From Arthrobacter sp. 260 (GTDB lineage: Bacteria; Actinomycetota; Actinomycetes; Actinomycetales; Micrococcaceae), in the NCBI RefSeq assembly GCF_013116745.1, contig NZ_JABFOE010000001.1, positions 248,001-312,000 on the forward strand: 64,000 nucleotides of DNA. The letters are read 5' to 3'. The stretch's first letter is position 1. Each line of letters starts with the position of its first letter. Under the pieces are notes generated by a model. It was not told the DNA's origin. It was given only the letters and a program-made list of their open reading frames with translations, and did not search any database. The position numbers and the translations under genes were made by a program. Below, piece by piece: positions 16,490 to 24,346 of the stretch.

Positions 16490-17461
16490 ATGAGCGAAAC
16501 CCTCCGGATCCCTGCACTGTCATCCTTTGGCAATCTCCCCCTGGCGCGGGTGTCCCTGGACCGGGGCGGGGCTCTCCGGTCCAGCCCTACGCTGCTGGAT
16601 GAGCTGTGGGGAGCACCCGGCACCCGTGTGATGTTCATTGCGCAGGGCCGGTCACCGATGCTCGATGGCCGGCTGATGTTGAAGGACTCAGCCCAGGTGA
16701 AGCGTCCGGACACGCCGATCTATCTCGGCCGGACACTCGCTGATGACCCGGACCACGGCGGTGTCCCGGAGGGTACCCACATTCTTTTGGCGGTCCTGGA
16801 TGCGGTGGACCCGGACATCCTCGACGACGATGGCTGGGTGGACCTGCGCGCGGCCGCGACTCTCCTGTCCGGCCGGGACGCGGGTATTTTCGCCCAGGCT
16901 GCCGCCATCGCCAACTGGCATGCCAAACACACCCACTGCCCCCGCTGTGGCACGCTGACCGAAGTTACTGAGGGTGGCTGGGTGCGTCGCTGCCCGTCCG
17001 ACGGCACAGACCACTACCCCCGGACTGATCCGGCCATCATCGTCGCAGTCGTCGACGAAGCCGATCGGCTGCTGCTGGGATCGGCTGCTGCCTGGCCGGA
17101 GGGAAGGTTCTCGACCCTCGCCGGGTTCGTTGAACCGGGGGAGTCGCTCGAGGGCGCGGTGATCCGCGAGGTCGCCGAAGAGTCGGGGATCGAAGTGCAT
17201 TCGCCGCAGTACCTCGGATCGCAGCCGTGGCCTTTCCCTGCGTCACTGATGCTGGGCTTCATCGCCACGGCCGTGAATACCAACCAGGTGCCCGACGGCG
17301 TCGAAATCATGGACGTCAGGTGGTTTACCCGCTCTGAGCTCGCAACTGCGGTGCGCGACGGCGACATCACCATCCCCACGGGAGTGTCGGTCTCCCGTGC
17401 ACTGATTGAGCACTGGTACGGCGGCCCTCTCGATGAGTCAGTCGCGGAGGACCGGCCATAG
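16490..17461 (+). CDS. nudC: NAD(+)/NADH pyrophosphatase (Nudix hydrolase)
   Basis: Nudix enzyme that cleaves NADH to NMNH and AMP and, in known NudC proteins, removes NAD caps from RNA. The 323-residue product has the N-terminal domain, a zinc ribbon HCPRCG...RCP (the fourth ligand is probably His in DHYPR rather than Cys), a full Nudix box GFVEPGESLEGAV followed by REVAEESGI, and the NADH-specific SQPWPFPASLM motif 10 residues downstream. I chose ATG 16490; no good ribosome site precedes it, so the message may be leaderless. uvrD2 starts two bases after its stop, as in mycobacteria (Rv3199c-Rv3198c). Confidence 0.95.
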   Translation: MSETLRIPALSSFGNLPLARVSLDRGGALRSSPTLLDELWGAPGTRVMFIAQGRSPMLDGRLMLKDSAQVKRPDTPIYLGRTLADDPDHGGVPEGTHILLAVLDAVDPDILDDDGWVDLRAAATLLSGRDAGIFAQAAAIANWHAKHTHCPRCGTLTEVTEGGWVRRCPSDGTDHYPRTDPAIIVAVVDEADRLLLGSAAAWPEGRFSTLAGFVEPGESLEGAVIREVAEESGIEVHSPQYLGSQPWPFPASLMLGFIATAVNTNQVPDGVEIMDVRWFTRSELATAVRDGDITIPTGVSVSRALIEHWYGGPLDESVAEDRP

Positions 17462-17463
17462 GC

Positions 17464-19575
17464 ATGGAAACAACTCTCGAAGAGAGGATCCTGGCCGGCC
17501 TCGACGACGAACAGCGCACAGTCGCGTCCACCCTCACGGGACCACTGTGTGTCCTTGCCGGTGCCGGGACCGGCAAGACCAGGGCCATCACCCACCGGAT
17601 CGCCTACGGCGTCCACACCGGGGTCTACAAGCCGCAGCAGGTGCTCGCCGTGACCTTTACAGCGCGGGCGGCTGCGGAGATGCGCACCCGGCTCCGCGAC
17701 CTCTCCGCCCAGGGGGTGCAGGCGCGGACTTTCCACGCCGCCGCACTCCGGCAGCTCCAGTACTTCTGGCCCACTGCGGTGGGTGGCCCGCTCCCTGCCC
17801 TCCTTGACCACAAGGCACAGCTGATCGCGGAGGCCGCCCGACGGCTGCGGCTGTCCACCGACCGCGCGGCCATCCGGGACGTTGCGGCAGAGATTGAATG
17901 GGCCAAGGTCTCGATGCTCACCCCCGAGCGGTACACGGCGGCTGCCGCCGGCCGGGTGGAACCCGCCGGTATGGACCTCACCACCGTGGCCCGGATCTTC
18001 GCCGGCTACGAGGACCTGAAAATTGACCGCAACGTCATCGACTTCGAGGACGTCCTGCTCATCACAGTGGGCATCCTGCAAGAGGACGAAAAGGTCGCGG
18101 CAACCGTGCGGGCCCAGTACCGTCACTTCGTGGTTGACGAGTACCAGGACGTTTCCCCGCTCCAGCAGCGTCTGCTCGACCTGTGGCTTGGCGACCGCCG
18201 TGAACTCTGCGTCGTCGGCGACGCAAGCCAGACGATCTACTCGTTCACCGGGGCGACGTCGCGTCACCTGCTCGACTTCACCGGCCGGTACGAGGGCGCC
18301 CAGGTGGTCCGGCTGGTGCGCGACTACCGCTCCACGCCGCAGGTGGTCCGGCTCGCCAACAACCTGCTCGCAGCCCGGACCGCCGAAACCGGAAGGCACC
18401 CCGGATCATCCAGCTGGTCGACCCCGCTGGAACTGATCGCCCAGCGGCAGGCCGGTCCTGAGCCGTCCTTCACCGAGTGCAGCGACGATGAAGCCGAAGC
18501 AGCCGAGGCTGCCCGCCGGATCGCCGCGCTGATGGACAGCGGGGTACAGGCCAGCGAAATCGCCATCCTCTACCGGACCAACGGGCAGTCCGCAGCCTAC
18601 GAACAGGCGCTCGCCAGCGCCGGAATCGGCTACCAGCTGCGGGGCGGTGAACGCTTCTTCGCGCGCCGGGAAGTCCGGGACTCGCTGCTGCAACTGCGCG
18701 CCGGGGCACGGACCGCCGGGTCCGACGACGTTCCCCAGCTGGTTCGGGACATCCTGGCCAGCCTCGGCTACACAGCCGTAGCGCCAGGAAGCTCAGGCGC
18801 CGTCAGGGAAAAATGGGAATCGCTCGCCGCGCTGGTGGCACTGGCCGACGAGCTCAGCGAGTCACGGGCGGCTGACGGGTTCACCCTGCAGGACTTCGTC
18901 GCCGAACTGGAGGAGCGGGCCGCAGCCCAGCACGCCCCCACCGTCCAGGGAGTCACCCTCGCCTCCCTCCACGCGGCAAAGGGCCTCGAATGGGACGCGG
19001 TGTTCCTGGTGGGACTCAGCGAGGGCCTGATGCCGATCTCCTTTGCCGATACGCCCGAGGCGGTTGACGAGGAGCGCAGGCTCCTCTACGTCGGAATTAC
19101 CCGGGCGCGGGAACACCTGGCCCTGTCCTGGTCGACCGCCCGCACCCCGGGTGGGCGGGCCAGCCGCAAACCCACACGCTTCCTCGACGGACTGCGCCCC
19201 ACCGCCGACGGCGAGCGGGTCTACCGCACGCCGAAGGCCCGGCAGCCACGGAAGGTGTCGGCCCCGTCCACCTGCCGGGTATGCGGGAAAGTACTGGGCT
19301 CCGGGTCCGAGCGCAAGATCGGTCGCTGCGCTGATTGTCCGGCGACCTACCAGGAAGCCACGTTCGAGGCGCTGCGGGCCTGGCGGCTGGAACAGGCACG
19401 AGAGAACGACGTGCCCGCCTTCGTTGTCTTCACTGATGCCACGCTGGTCGCCATCGCCGAAGCGCGGCCGGAAACCATCGAATCCCTCGGTGGTCTCGCC
19501 GGGATCGGCCCGTCAAAGCTGGAGAAGTATGGCGAGTCAGTCCTCGCCATCATCGCGGACAGCAACTCCTCATGA
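17464..19575 (+). CDS. uvrD2: ATP-dependent DNA helicase UvrD2
   Basis: SF1A 3'-5' helicase of the actinobacterial UvrD2 type, 703 residues. Motifs: Walker A AGAGTGKT (32-39), VTFTARAAAEM, VVDEYQDVSP, GDASQTIYSFTGA, LHAAKGLEWDAVFLVGL and LLYVGITRAREHL. After the motor comes the UvrD2-specific tetracysteine unit (CRVCGK and CADCPATY) and a C-terminal HRDC domain ending GIGPSKLEKYGESVL. In M. tuberculosis the tetracysteine unit is needed for activity and the gene is essential. It follows nudC directly and its stop overlaps the next gene (ATGA). Confidence 0.95.
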   Translation: METTLEERILAGLDDEQRTVASTLTGPLCVLAGAGTGKTRAITHRIAYGVHTGVYKPQQVLAVTFTARAAAEMRTRLRDLSAQGVQARTFHAAALRQLQYFWPTAVGGPLPALLDHKAQLIAEAARRLRLSTDRAAIRDVAAEIEWAKVSMLTPERYTAAAAGRVEPAGMDLTTVARIFAGYEDLKIDRNVIDFEDVLLITVGILQEDEKVAATVRAQYRHFVVDEYQDVSPLQQRLLDLWLGDRRELCVVGDASQTIYSFTGATSRHLLDFTGRYEGAQVVRLVRDYRSTPQVVRLANNLLAARTAETGRHPGSSSWSTPLELIAQRQAGPEPSFTECSDDEAEAAEAARRIAALMDSGVQASEIAILYRTNGQSAAYEQALASAGIGYQLRGGERFFARREVRDSLLQLRAGARTAGSDDVPQLVRDILASLGYTAVAPGSSGAVREKWESLAALVALADELSESRAADGFTLQDFVAELEERAAAQHAPTVQGVTLASLHAAKGLEWDAVFLVGLSEGLMPISFADTPEAVDEERRLLYVGITRAREHLALSWSTARTPGGRASRKPTRFLDGLRPTADGERVYRTPKARQPRKVSAPSTCRVCGKVLGSGSERKIGRCADCPATYQEATFEALRAWRLEQARENDVPAFVVFTDATLVAIAEARPETIESLGGLAGIGPSKLEKYGESVLAIIADSNSS

Positions 19576-20150
19576 CGGCCGCGCCCGCCGACGGCTGGTC
19601 GCGGGGGACCGGCAACCCGCCCGTTGAGGTCCGACGCTCGGCGCGCCGGCGGCGCACTGTGAGCGCGGACCTGCGCGACGGCGTCGTGATCGTTTCCATC
19701 CCCGCCCACTTCAGTGCCGCGCAGGAGAGGGAATGGGTGCACCGGATGGTTTCCAAGCTGCAGTCCAAACACTCACAGACGCCGCGGCACGCCGATGGCG
19801 ACGGAACCACGGGACCCACGGATGAGCTTCTGCAGCGGGCAGCCGGTCTGTCGCGGGAATACCTGCAGGGGCGTGGCCAGCCCCTGAAGATCGGCTGGGT
19901 GCGAAACCAGAACTCCCGGTGGGCTTCAGCCACTCCGTCACGCAGGACGATCAGGCTTTCCCATAAGCTGCAGGGCATGCCCGACTGGGTGGTGGACTAC
20001 GTCATCCTGCACGAGATGGCCCACCTGATCGAACCATCACACAACAGGAGCTTCTGGCGGCTGCTGGAGGCGTATCCCCAGACCGAGACGGCCAAGGCAT
20101 TCCTTGCGGGCGCGGCCTTCGCGGCCAACCACGGGTTGGTTGGCCGCTAG
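19572..20150 (+). CDS. YgjP-like zinc metallopeptidase (DUF45/M48 type)
   Basis: Protein of 192 residues with the YgjP/DUF45 metallopeptidase signature: WVRNQNSRWASAT followed by the zinc motif LHEMAHLIEPSHNRSFW (HExxH at about 147-151, third ligand in the downstream HNxxFW). The N-terminus (VRRSARRRRTVSADL) is basic as usual in the family. The start overlaps the uvrD2 stop. Function is unproven; E. coli YgjP is linked to toxin-antitoxin biology and SprT-like folds act on DNA-protein crosslinks, so a genome-maintenance role next to uvrD2 is an inference. The last codons form an 11-bp stem-loop with the stop. Confidence 0.87.
   Translation: MTAAPADGWSRGTGNPPVEVRRSARRRRTVSADLRDGVVIVSIPAHFSAAQEREWVHRMVSKLQSKHSQTPRHADGDGTTGPTDELLQRAAGLSREYLQGRGQPLKIGWVRNQNSRWASATPSRRTIRLSHKLQGMPDWVVDYVILHEMAHLIEPSHNRSFWRLLEAYPQTETAKAFLAGAAFAANHGLVGR
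20121..20147 (+). terminator. Hairpin at the 3' end of the metallopeptidase gene (candidate terminator)
   Basis: Perfect 11-bp stem GCGGCCAACCA / TGGTTGGCCGC with a 5-nt loop, formed by the last nine sense codons and ending just before the TAG. No T-tract follows, so it may be an mRNA-stabilising or pausing hairpin rather than a classical terminator. The convergent aldo/keto reductase gene ends at 20197. Confidence 0.5.
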
Positions 20151-20196
20151 ACCATGACCGGGTCTTGGCCGTGACCTGGCTCCGTCAGGGGTGTTG

Positions 20197-21240
20197 TCAG
20201 CGGCGTCGCCGGGCTGCTTCGAGCCAGTAGTTACTGAAGCCCGCATCGGCCGGATCGATGTTCGTACCGGGGGGAACAATTTCGTCGATCCGGTCAAGGG
20301 TCGCGTCGTCGAGGTCCAGGGACGCCGCGTCGAGCAACGACTCAAGCTGCTCCATCGTGCGGGGCCCAATGATCGCGCTGGTGACCCCCGGGTGGCGGAG
20401 GACGAAAGCCAGCGCGAGATGAGTCAGCGGAACCCCCAGGTCATCAGCCAGTCCACCCAGGGCATCGGCCGCCTCGAACTTCGCAGCGGTGACGGGGTTG
20501 GTCAAGTCGAAAGGATCCTTCTCGGAGCCACGCCGCGTAGCAGGAAGATCCTGGCCCTTACGGTACTTCCCGCTCAACCAGCCACCGGCGAGCGGGCTCC
20601 ACACGAGGGTCCCCATCGCATGGCGGTGGGTGGTCGGCAATAGGTCAGCTTCCACTGCCCGCGCCAGCAGGGAGTAGGGCGGCTGCTCGGTGACGAAGCG
20701 GGAGGTGCGACGCTCCCGGGCGGCCCACTGGGCTTCAACCACCTGGGAGGGCTGGAACGTCGACGAGCCGATGTACCGGACCTTGCCCTGGCGGACGAGG
20801 TCATCGAGCGCACCGAGGGTTTCGTCGATGTCAGTGTGCTCGTCGGGCCGGTGCATTTGGTACAGGTCGATGTAGTCGGTGCCCAGCCTGCGCAGTGAGT
20901 CCTCGACCGCGCGCATGATCCAGTGGCGGGAACCGCCGCGGTAGTTGGGAAGCTGTTTCATGCCGTTGAAGAATTTGGTGGCGATCACCAGATCCTCGCG
21001 GTTGCCATGCTCGGCGATCGCCTTGCCGAGAATTTCCTCCGACTCGCCGTATGCGTAGATGTCGGCGCTGTCGATGAAATTGATTCCCGAATCGATGGCG
21101 CGCCGGATGATCCGGATCGAATCCTGGTGGTCCTTGTTGCCCCAGTCGCCAAACATCATGGTGCCGAGGCAGAGGCGGCTGACCTCCACACCGGTCCGGC
21201 CAAGCTGGGTAGTCGGCTGGGTCGTGGTGGTCTCAGACAT
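20197..21240 (-). CDS. Aldo/keto reductase
   Basis: NADPH-dependent oxidoreductase of the AKR superfamily, 347 residues, cytosolic. The catalytic tetrad is visible: Asp57 and Tyr62 in FIDSADIYAYG, Lys89 in VIATKFF, and His130 in LYQMHRPDEHTD. LGTMMFG near the N-terminus and TFQPSQVVEAQW / SPLAGGWLSGKY are typical of the AKR11/YghZ-like branch. Substrate cannot be read. It overlaps the stop of the upstream Zincin_2 gene (TAATG), so the two form a minus-strand operon; the pairing is not part of the mycobacterial version of this locus that I know. Confidence 0.9.
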   Translation of the reverse strand: MSETTTTQPTTQLGRTGVEVSRLCLGTMMFGDWGNKDHQDSIRIIRRAIDSGINFIDSADIYAYGESEEILGKAIAEHGNREDLVIATKFFNGMKQLPNYRGGSRHWIMRAVEDSLRRLGTDYIDLYQMHRPDEHTDIDETLGALDDLVRQGKVRYIGSSTFQPSQVVEAQWAARERRTSRFVTEQPPYSLLARAVEADLLPTTHRHAMGTLVWSPLAGGWLSGKYRKGQDLPATRRGSEKDPFDLTNPVTAAKFEAADALGGLADDLGVPLTHLALAFVLRHPGVTSAIIGPRTMEQLESLLDAASLDLDDATLDRIDEIVPPGTNIDPADAGFSNYWLEAARRRR

Positions 21241-22679
21241 TAGGCTTTCTCGTCTTCCGGATTGTCGTCGTCGTTGTCGTTCGGCTCAGCTTTATCAGTC
21301 GGGTCAGCCCCATCCGCTTCGGGCGCTTCGTCAAAACCGCCGTCGAGCAGACGCTGCAGCGCCGCATCAACCTCGGAGTCCGAGGACTCGGCAAGCTGTC
21401 GCCGCTGGCTGAACCCCTGGGGGTCGTCGAGGTCTTCTGCTGTTGGCAGCAGGTCTGGGTGCTCCCAGACCGCGTCCCGTCCCTCAATGCCTCGCTCCTC
21501 GGTGAGGTGTGCCCACAGCGCGGCCGCGTCACGGAGTCGCCGGGGGCGTAGCTCAAGTCCCACGAGCGAAGCGAACGCCTGCTCGGCAGGGCCGCCGGTG
21601 GCGCGGCGCCGCCGTACCATTTCCCGCAGGGCGGCCGAAGATGGCAGGTTGGCGGTGGCGGCTGCGGTCAGCTCGTCGACCCACCCCTCCACCAGTGCAA
21701 GGGCGGTTTCGAGCCTGACCAGGGCGGCGTCCTGTTGTGGAGTGCGTCCCGGCATGAAAACGCCCTCGGAGAGGGCAGCCTGCATGGACTCGGGGTTGGA
21801 CGGGTCAATGTCCCGAGCGACCTCTTCGATTCTTGACATGTCGATGTGGATCCCGCGGGCATAACTTTCCACAGCACCCAGCAGGTGGGCGGACAGCCAG
21901 GGCACCCTTGTGAACAAGCGGGTATGGGCGGCTTCCCGCACGGCGAGGAACAGCCTGACTTCCTGCTCGGGAATGTCCAGGCCCTCGCCGAACGCGCTGA
22001 CGTTGGCAGGGAGGAGTGCCATCTGCCCCTCAGCAAGCGGCACGCCGATGTCGGTGGAACTCACCACATCCTTGGACAGGCCGCCGACCGCCTGGCCCAG
22101 CTGCATCCCGAACATGGCGCCACCCAGGTTCTGGAGCATCGATGACGCTCCGCCCATCATGGTCTTCATTTCCTCAGGCAGCTGCTCCGAGATCGCATCG
22201 GAAAGAGCCTTCGCGATGCTGACAGCTACCGGTTCGGTCAACCGCTTCCAGGTGTCCATGGTCGCCTCGACCCATTCGGCGCGCGACCACGCACGGCCGA
22301 GGGTGCTGGTGGAAGGGAAATCAGTCACCGGATCCAGCCACATTTCGGCGAGCTTCAGGGCCTCGTCGACGTCGCGCCGCTGCTGTGGCGTGACCGAGGG
22401 ATCGCTGTCGGATGCCGCGACACGTCGGGCGTGTTCATGGGCGAGCTTCCAGTTCACCGGCCCGTCGCTTTGCGCAGCGAACATCGCCTGCACCTGCTGC
22501 ATCATCATCGCCATCGCCTGGGGGTCGGAGGGCAGCCCCGCTGCTTTGGCCAGCTCCTGCGGATCCATACCCTGTGCGTTACCACCCATCAGGCGCGCCA
22601 GCATTTCGGCGAGGGGGTCCTTGGGGGTGTCGCCGTCGTCGTTCGACGGATCTGACGGGTTGGAGGTCACTGCTACCAC
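21240..22679 (-). CDS. Zinc-dependent metalloprotease-like protein (Zincin_2, DUF2342)
   Basis: Actinobacterial-specific family of 479 residues. The family zincin motif is LFLAVREAAHTRLF (E-A-A-H in place of a full HExxH), followed by an all-helical domain. The N-terminal 80 residues are acidic and Met/Gln-rich, and the C-terminus is an acidic Asp/Asn/Glu tail. Start is taken at GTG 22679; GTG 22670 is also possible. In M. tuberculosis the related gene (Rv3195) lies beside the PDZ-Lon (Rv3194c) and UPF0182 (Rv3193c) genes, as here. Proteolytic activity has not been shown to my knowledge. Confidence 0.85.
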   Translation of the reverse strand: MVAVTSNPSDPSNDDGDTPKDPLAEMLARLMGGNAQGMDPQELAKAAGLPSDPQAMAMMMQQVQAMFAAQSDGPVNWKLAHEHARRVAASDSDPSVTPQQRRDVDEALKLAEMWLDPVTDFPSTSTLGRAWSRAEWVEATMDTWKRLTEPVAVSIAKALSDAISEQLPEEMKTMMGGASSMLQNLGGAMFGMQLGQAVGGLSKDVVSSTDIGVPLAEGQMALLPANVSAFGEGLDIPEQEVRLFLAVREAAHTRLFTRVPWLSAHLLGAVESYARGIHIDMSRIEEVARDIDPSNPESMQAALSEGVFMPGRTPQQDAALVRLETALALVEGWVDELTAAATANLPSSAALREMVRRRRATGGPAEQAFASLVGLELRPRRLRDAAALWAHLTEERGIEGRDAVWEHPDLLPTAEDLDDPQGFSQRRQLAESSDSEVDAALQRLLDGGFDEAPEADGADPTDKAEPNDNDDDNPEDEKA

Positions 22680-23029
22680 CGGTCCTGGAATTGGCTGCTG
22701 TTGGATGTGGCTGCTGCTGGAGCCGGAAGTGGCTCAGGTGCAGCCGGTGAACTACTTGTTCTGGCGTCCACGTTACCCGCCGCTCTCTCGCGTTGTCCCG
22801 GGCGCGCTGAACCGTTCGCTGAGGGCAAAGCGGACACCTGGCCAGCGATAGGTGCCCTCGGCCGGTGCAGGAAGTACGCTGGAGAGGCTCACGCGTGGGG
22901 TCCGGGGAACTGGCAAAGTCTGGCGAGGACAAGTTGTTCCATCACGCACTACCAGCCAAGAGCGCAGTGTCTGATCGTTGCGGCAGTGTCTGAAGACGGC
23001 AGTGCCTGAATTCAAGAGAAGGTTCCCTG
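22680..23029. other. 350-nt intergenic region between divergent Zincin_2 and PDZ-Lon genes
   Basis: No convincing gene is present. It must hold the promoters of both divergent transcripts, but I could not fix -35/-10 boxes with confidence. The right end carries three copies of GCAGTGYCTGA (22964-22974, 22983-22993, 22999-23009) and then AGAGAAGG (23015-23022), the ribosome site of the PDZ-Lon gene. Confidence 0.7.
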
Positions 23030-24130
23030 TTGACCCAGCCCACCCACGTCGACGTCCCGGCGCCGCCCACCAAGGCATCCAGGGACCCCCGCTTTACGGT
23101 GATGGTGGTGTCGGGATTCCTGGCGCTCCTGCTGGGTGCGGCGGCGATCCTGCTGCCCGCGCCCTACGTGGTGGAGTCTCCCGGCCCCACCTTCAACACC
23201 ATCGGGGAGATCGATTCCCAGCCGCTCATCGAGGTGGAAGGCAGGGAAACCTTCCCCACCTCCGGCGACCTGGATCTGACCACCGTGTACGTGACCGGCG
23301 GGCCGGGAACCCAGCTTGGCATCTTTGAAGTCTTCAGGGCATGGCTCGACCCCACCGAGTCGGTGGTGCCCCGGGAGCTGCGGTACCCGCCCGATGTCAC
23401 GCAGGAGGACATCCAGGAGCAGAACGCGGTAGCGATGACGTCCTCCCAGGAATCGGCAATTGCCGCAGCCCTCGCCCACCTGGACATTGAGTTCGAGGAG
23501 GAGCTCTCCGTCGCGGGCCTGGTCGAGGATGCGGCCGCGACAGGAATCCTTGAGGAGGGCGACGTCATCACCTCTGTCGACGGGACCGAAGTCACCAATA
23601 TAGGGGTGCTCCGGAGCTCACTGAACGCTGCGAACGGCGAGTCGGTCGACATTGGACTGCTGCGCGACGGCGGGGAGGTCACAGAGGCCGTCACCCCCAA
23701 GGAGTCACCGGAGGGGGACTTCCAGCTCGGGGTGGGGCTGGTCGCCAACTTCACCTTCCCGTTCGACATCACCATCGCCCTCGACAACGTCGGCGGCCCG
23801 TCGGCCGGATCGATGTTCGCCCTCGGGATCGTCGACCTCCTCACCGAGGGTGAGCTGACCGGGGGCAAACACTTCGCCGGCACCGGAACCATCGACTCGG
23901 CCGGCACCGTGGGTCCCATCGGCGGGATCCGCCAGAAACTTGCGGGTGCCCGTGAGGCGGGGGCCGAAGTGTTCCTGGCCCCGGCCGCCAATTGCGACGA
24001 GGTGGTGGGTCATGTTCCCGACGGGCTGCAGGTGGTCCGGGTGGAAACCCTCAACGACGCCGTGGCAGCGGTCAGCACTCTCGGCGCCGGCAACGACGGC
24101 GCCGACCTTCCCACCTGCGAAGCCGGCTGA
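23030..24130 (+). CDS. Membrane-anchored PDZ/Lon-type (S16) serine protease, YlbL-like
   Basis: Protease of 366 residues with an N-terminal membrane anchor (about 22-42), extracytoplasmic PDZ domain (about 150-230; VEDAAATGILEEGDVITSV) and a C-terminal Lon proteolytic domain. The catalytic dyad is visible as Ser in GGPSAGSMFALG and Lys in GIRQKLAGA. The start is TTG 23030, supported by AGAGAAGG seven bases upstream; no ATG or GTG start fits. The homologue in mycobacteria is Rv3194c, with the UPF0182 gene downstream as here. B. subtilis YlbL is a checkpoint-recovery protease that degrades YneA; whether this one acts on a division inhibitor is unknown. Confidence 0.92.
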   Translation: MTQPTHVDVPAPPTKASRDPRFTVMVVSGFLALLLGAAAILLPAPYVVESPGPTFNTIGEIDSQPLIEVEGRETFPTSGDLDLTTVYVTGGPGTQLGIFEVFRAWLDPTESVVPRELRYPPDVTQEDIQEQNAVAMTSSQESAIAAALAHLDIEFEEELSVAGLVEDAAATGILEEGDVITSVDGTEVTNIGVLRSSLNAANGESVDIGLLRDGGEVTEAVTPKESPEGDFQLGVGLVANFTFPFDITIALDNVGGPSAGSMFALGIVDLLTEGELTGGKHFAGTGTIDSAGTVGPIGGIRQKLAGAREAGAEVFLAPAANCDEVVGHVPDGLQVVRVETLNDAVAAVSTLGAGNDGADLPTCEAG

Positions 24131-24346
24131 TCGGGGAGAACAGCACCTCGCCGATGCTTCCTCACGGCTGGTTTGGACACGATTTCATTTCGATCTTGGG
24201 TCAACAGGCTCGGACCGGAACGAAATTGGGCTGCTCAGACGTGTTCAGGGCAGAATGGAAAAGCATGGAACTACTGCGTCGCACTGCCGATCTGGGCAGT
24301 GGGAACGGGGTTTCCGTGATCCAACGGATCCAACGATGAGGTAAAT

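Noticed and set aside
17014-18399. Minus-strand open frame opposite nudC/uvrD2
   Set aside because: Overlaps two certain genes and shows no recognisable protein features.
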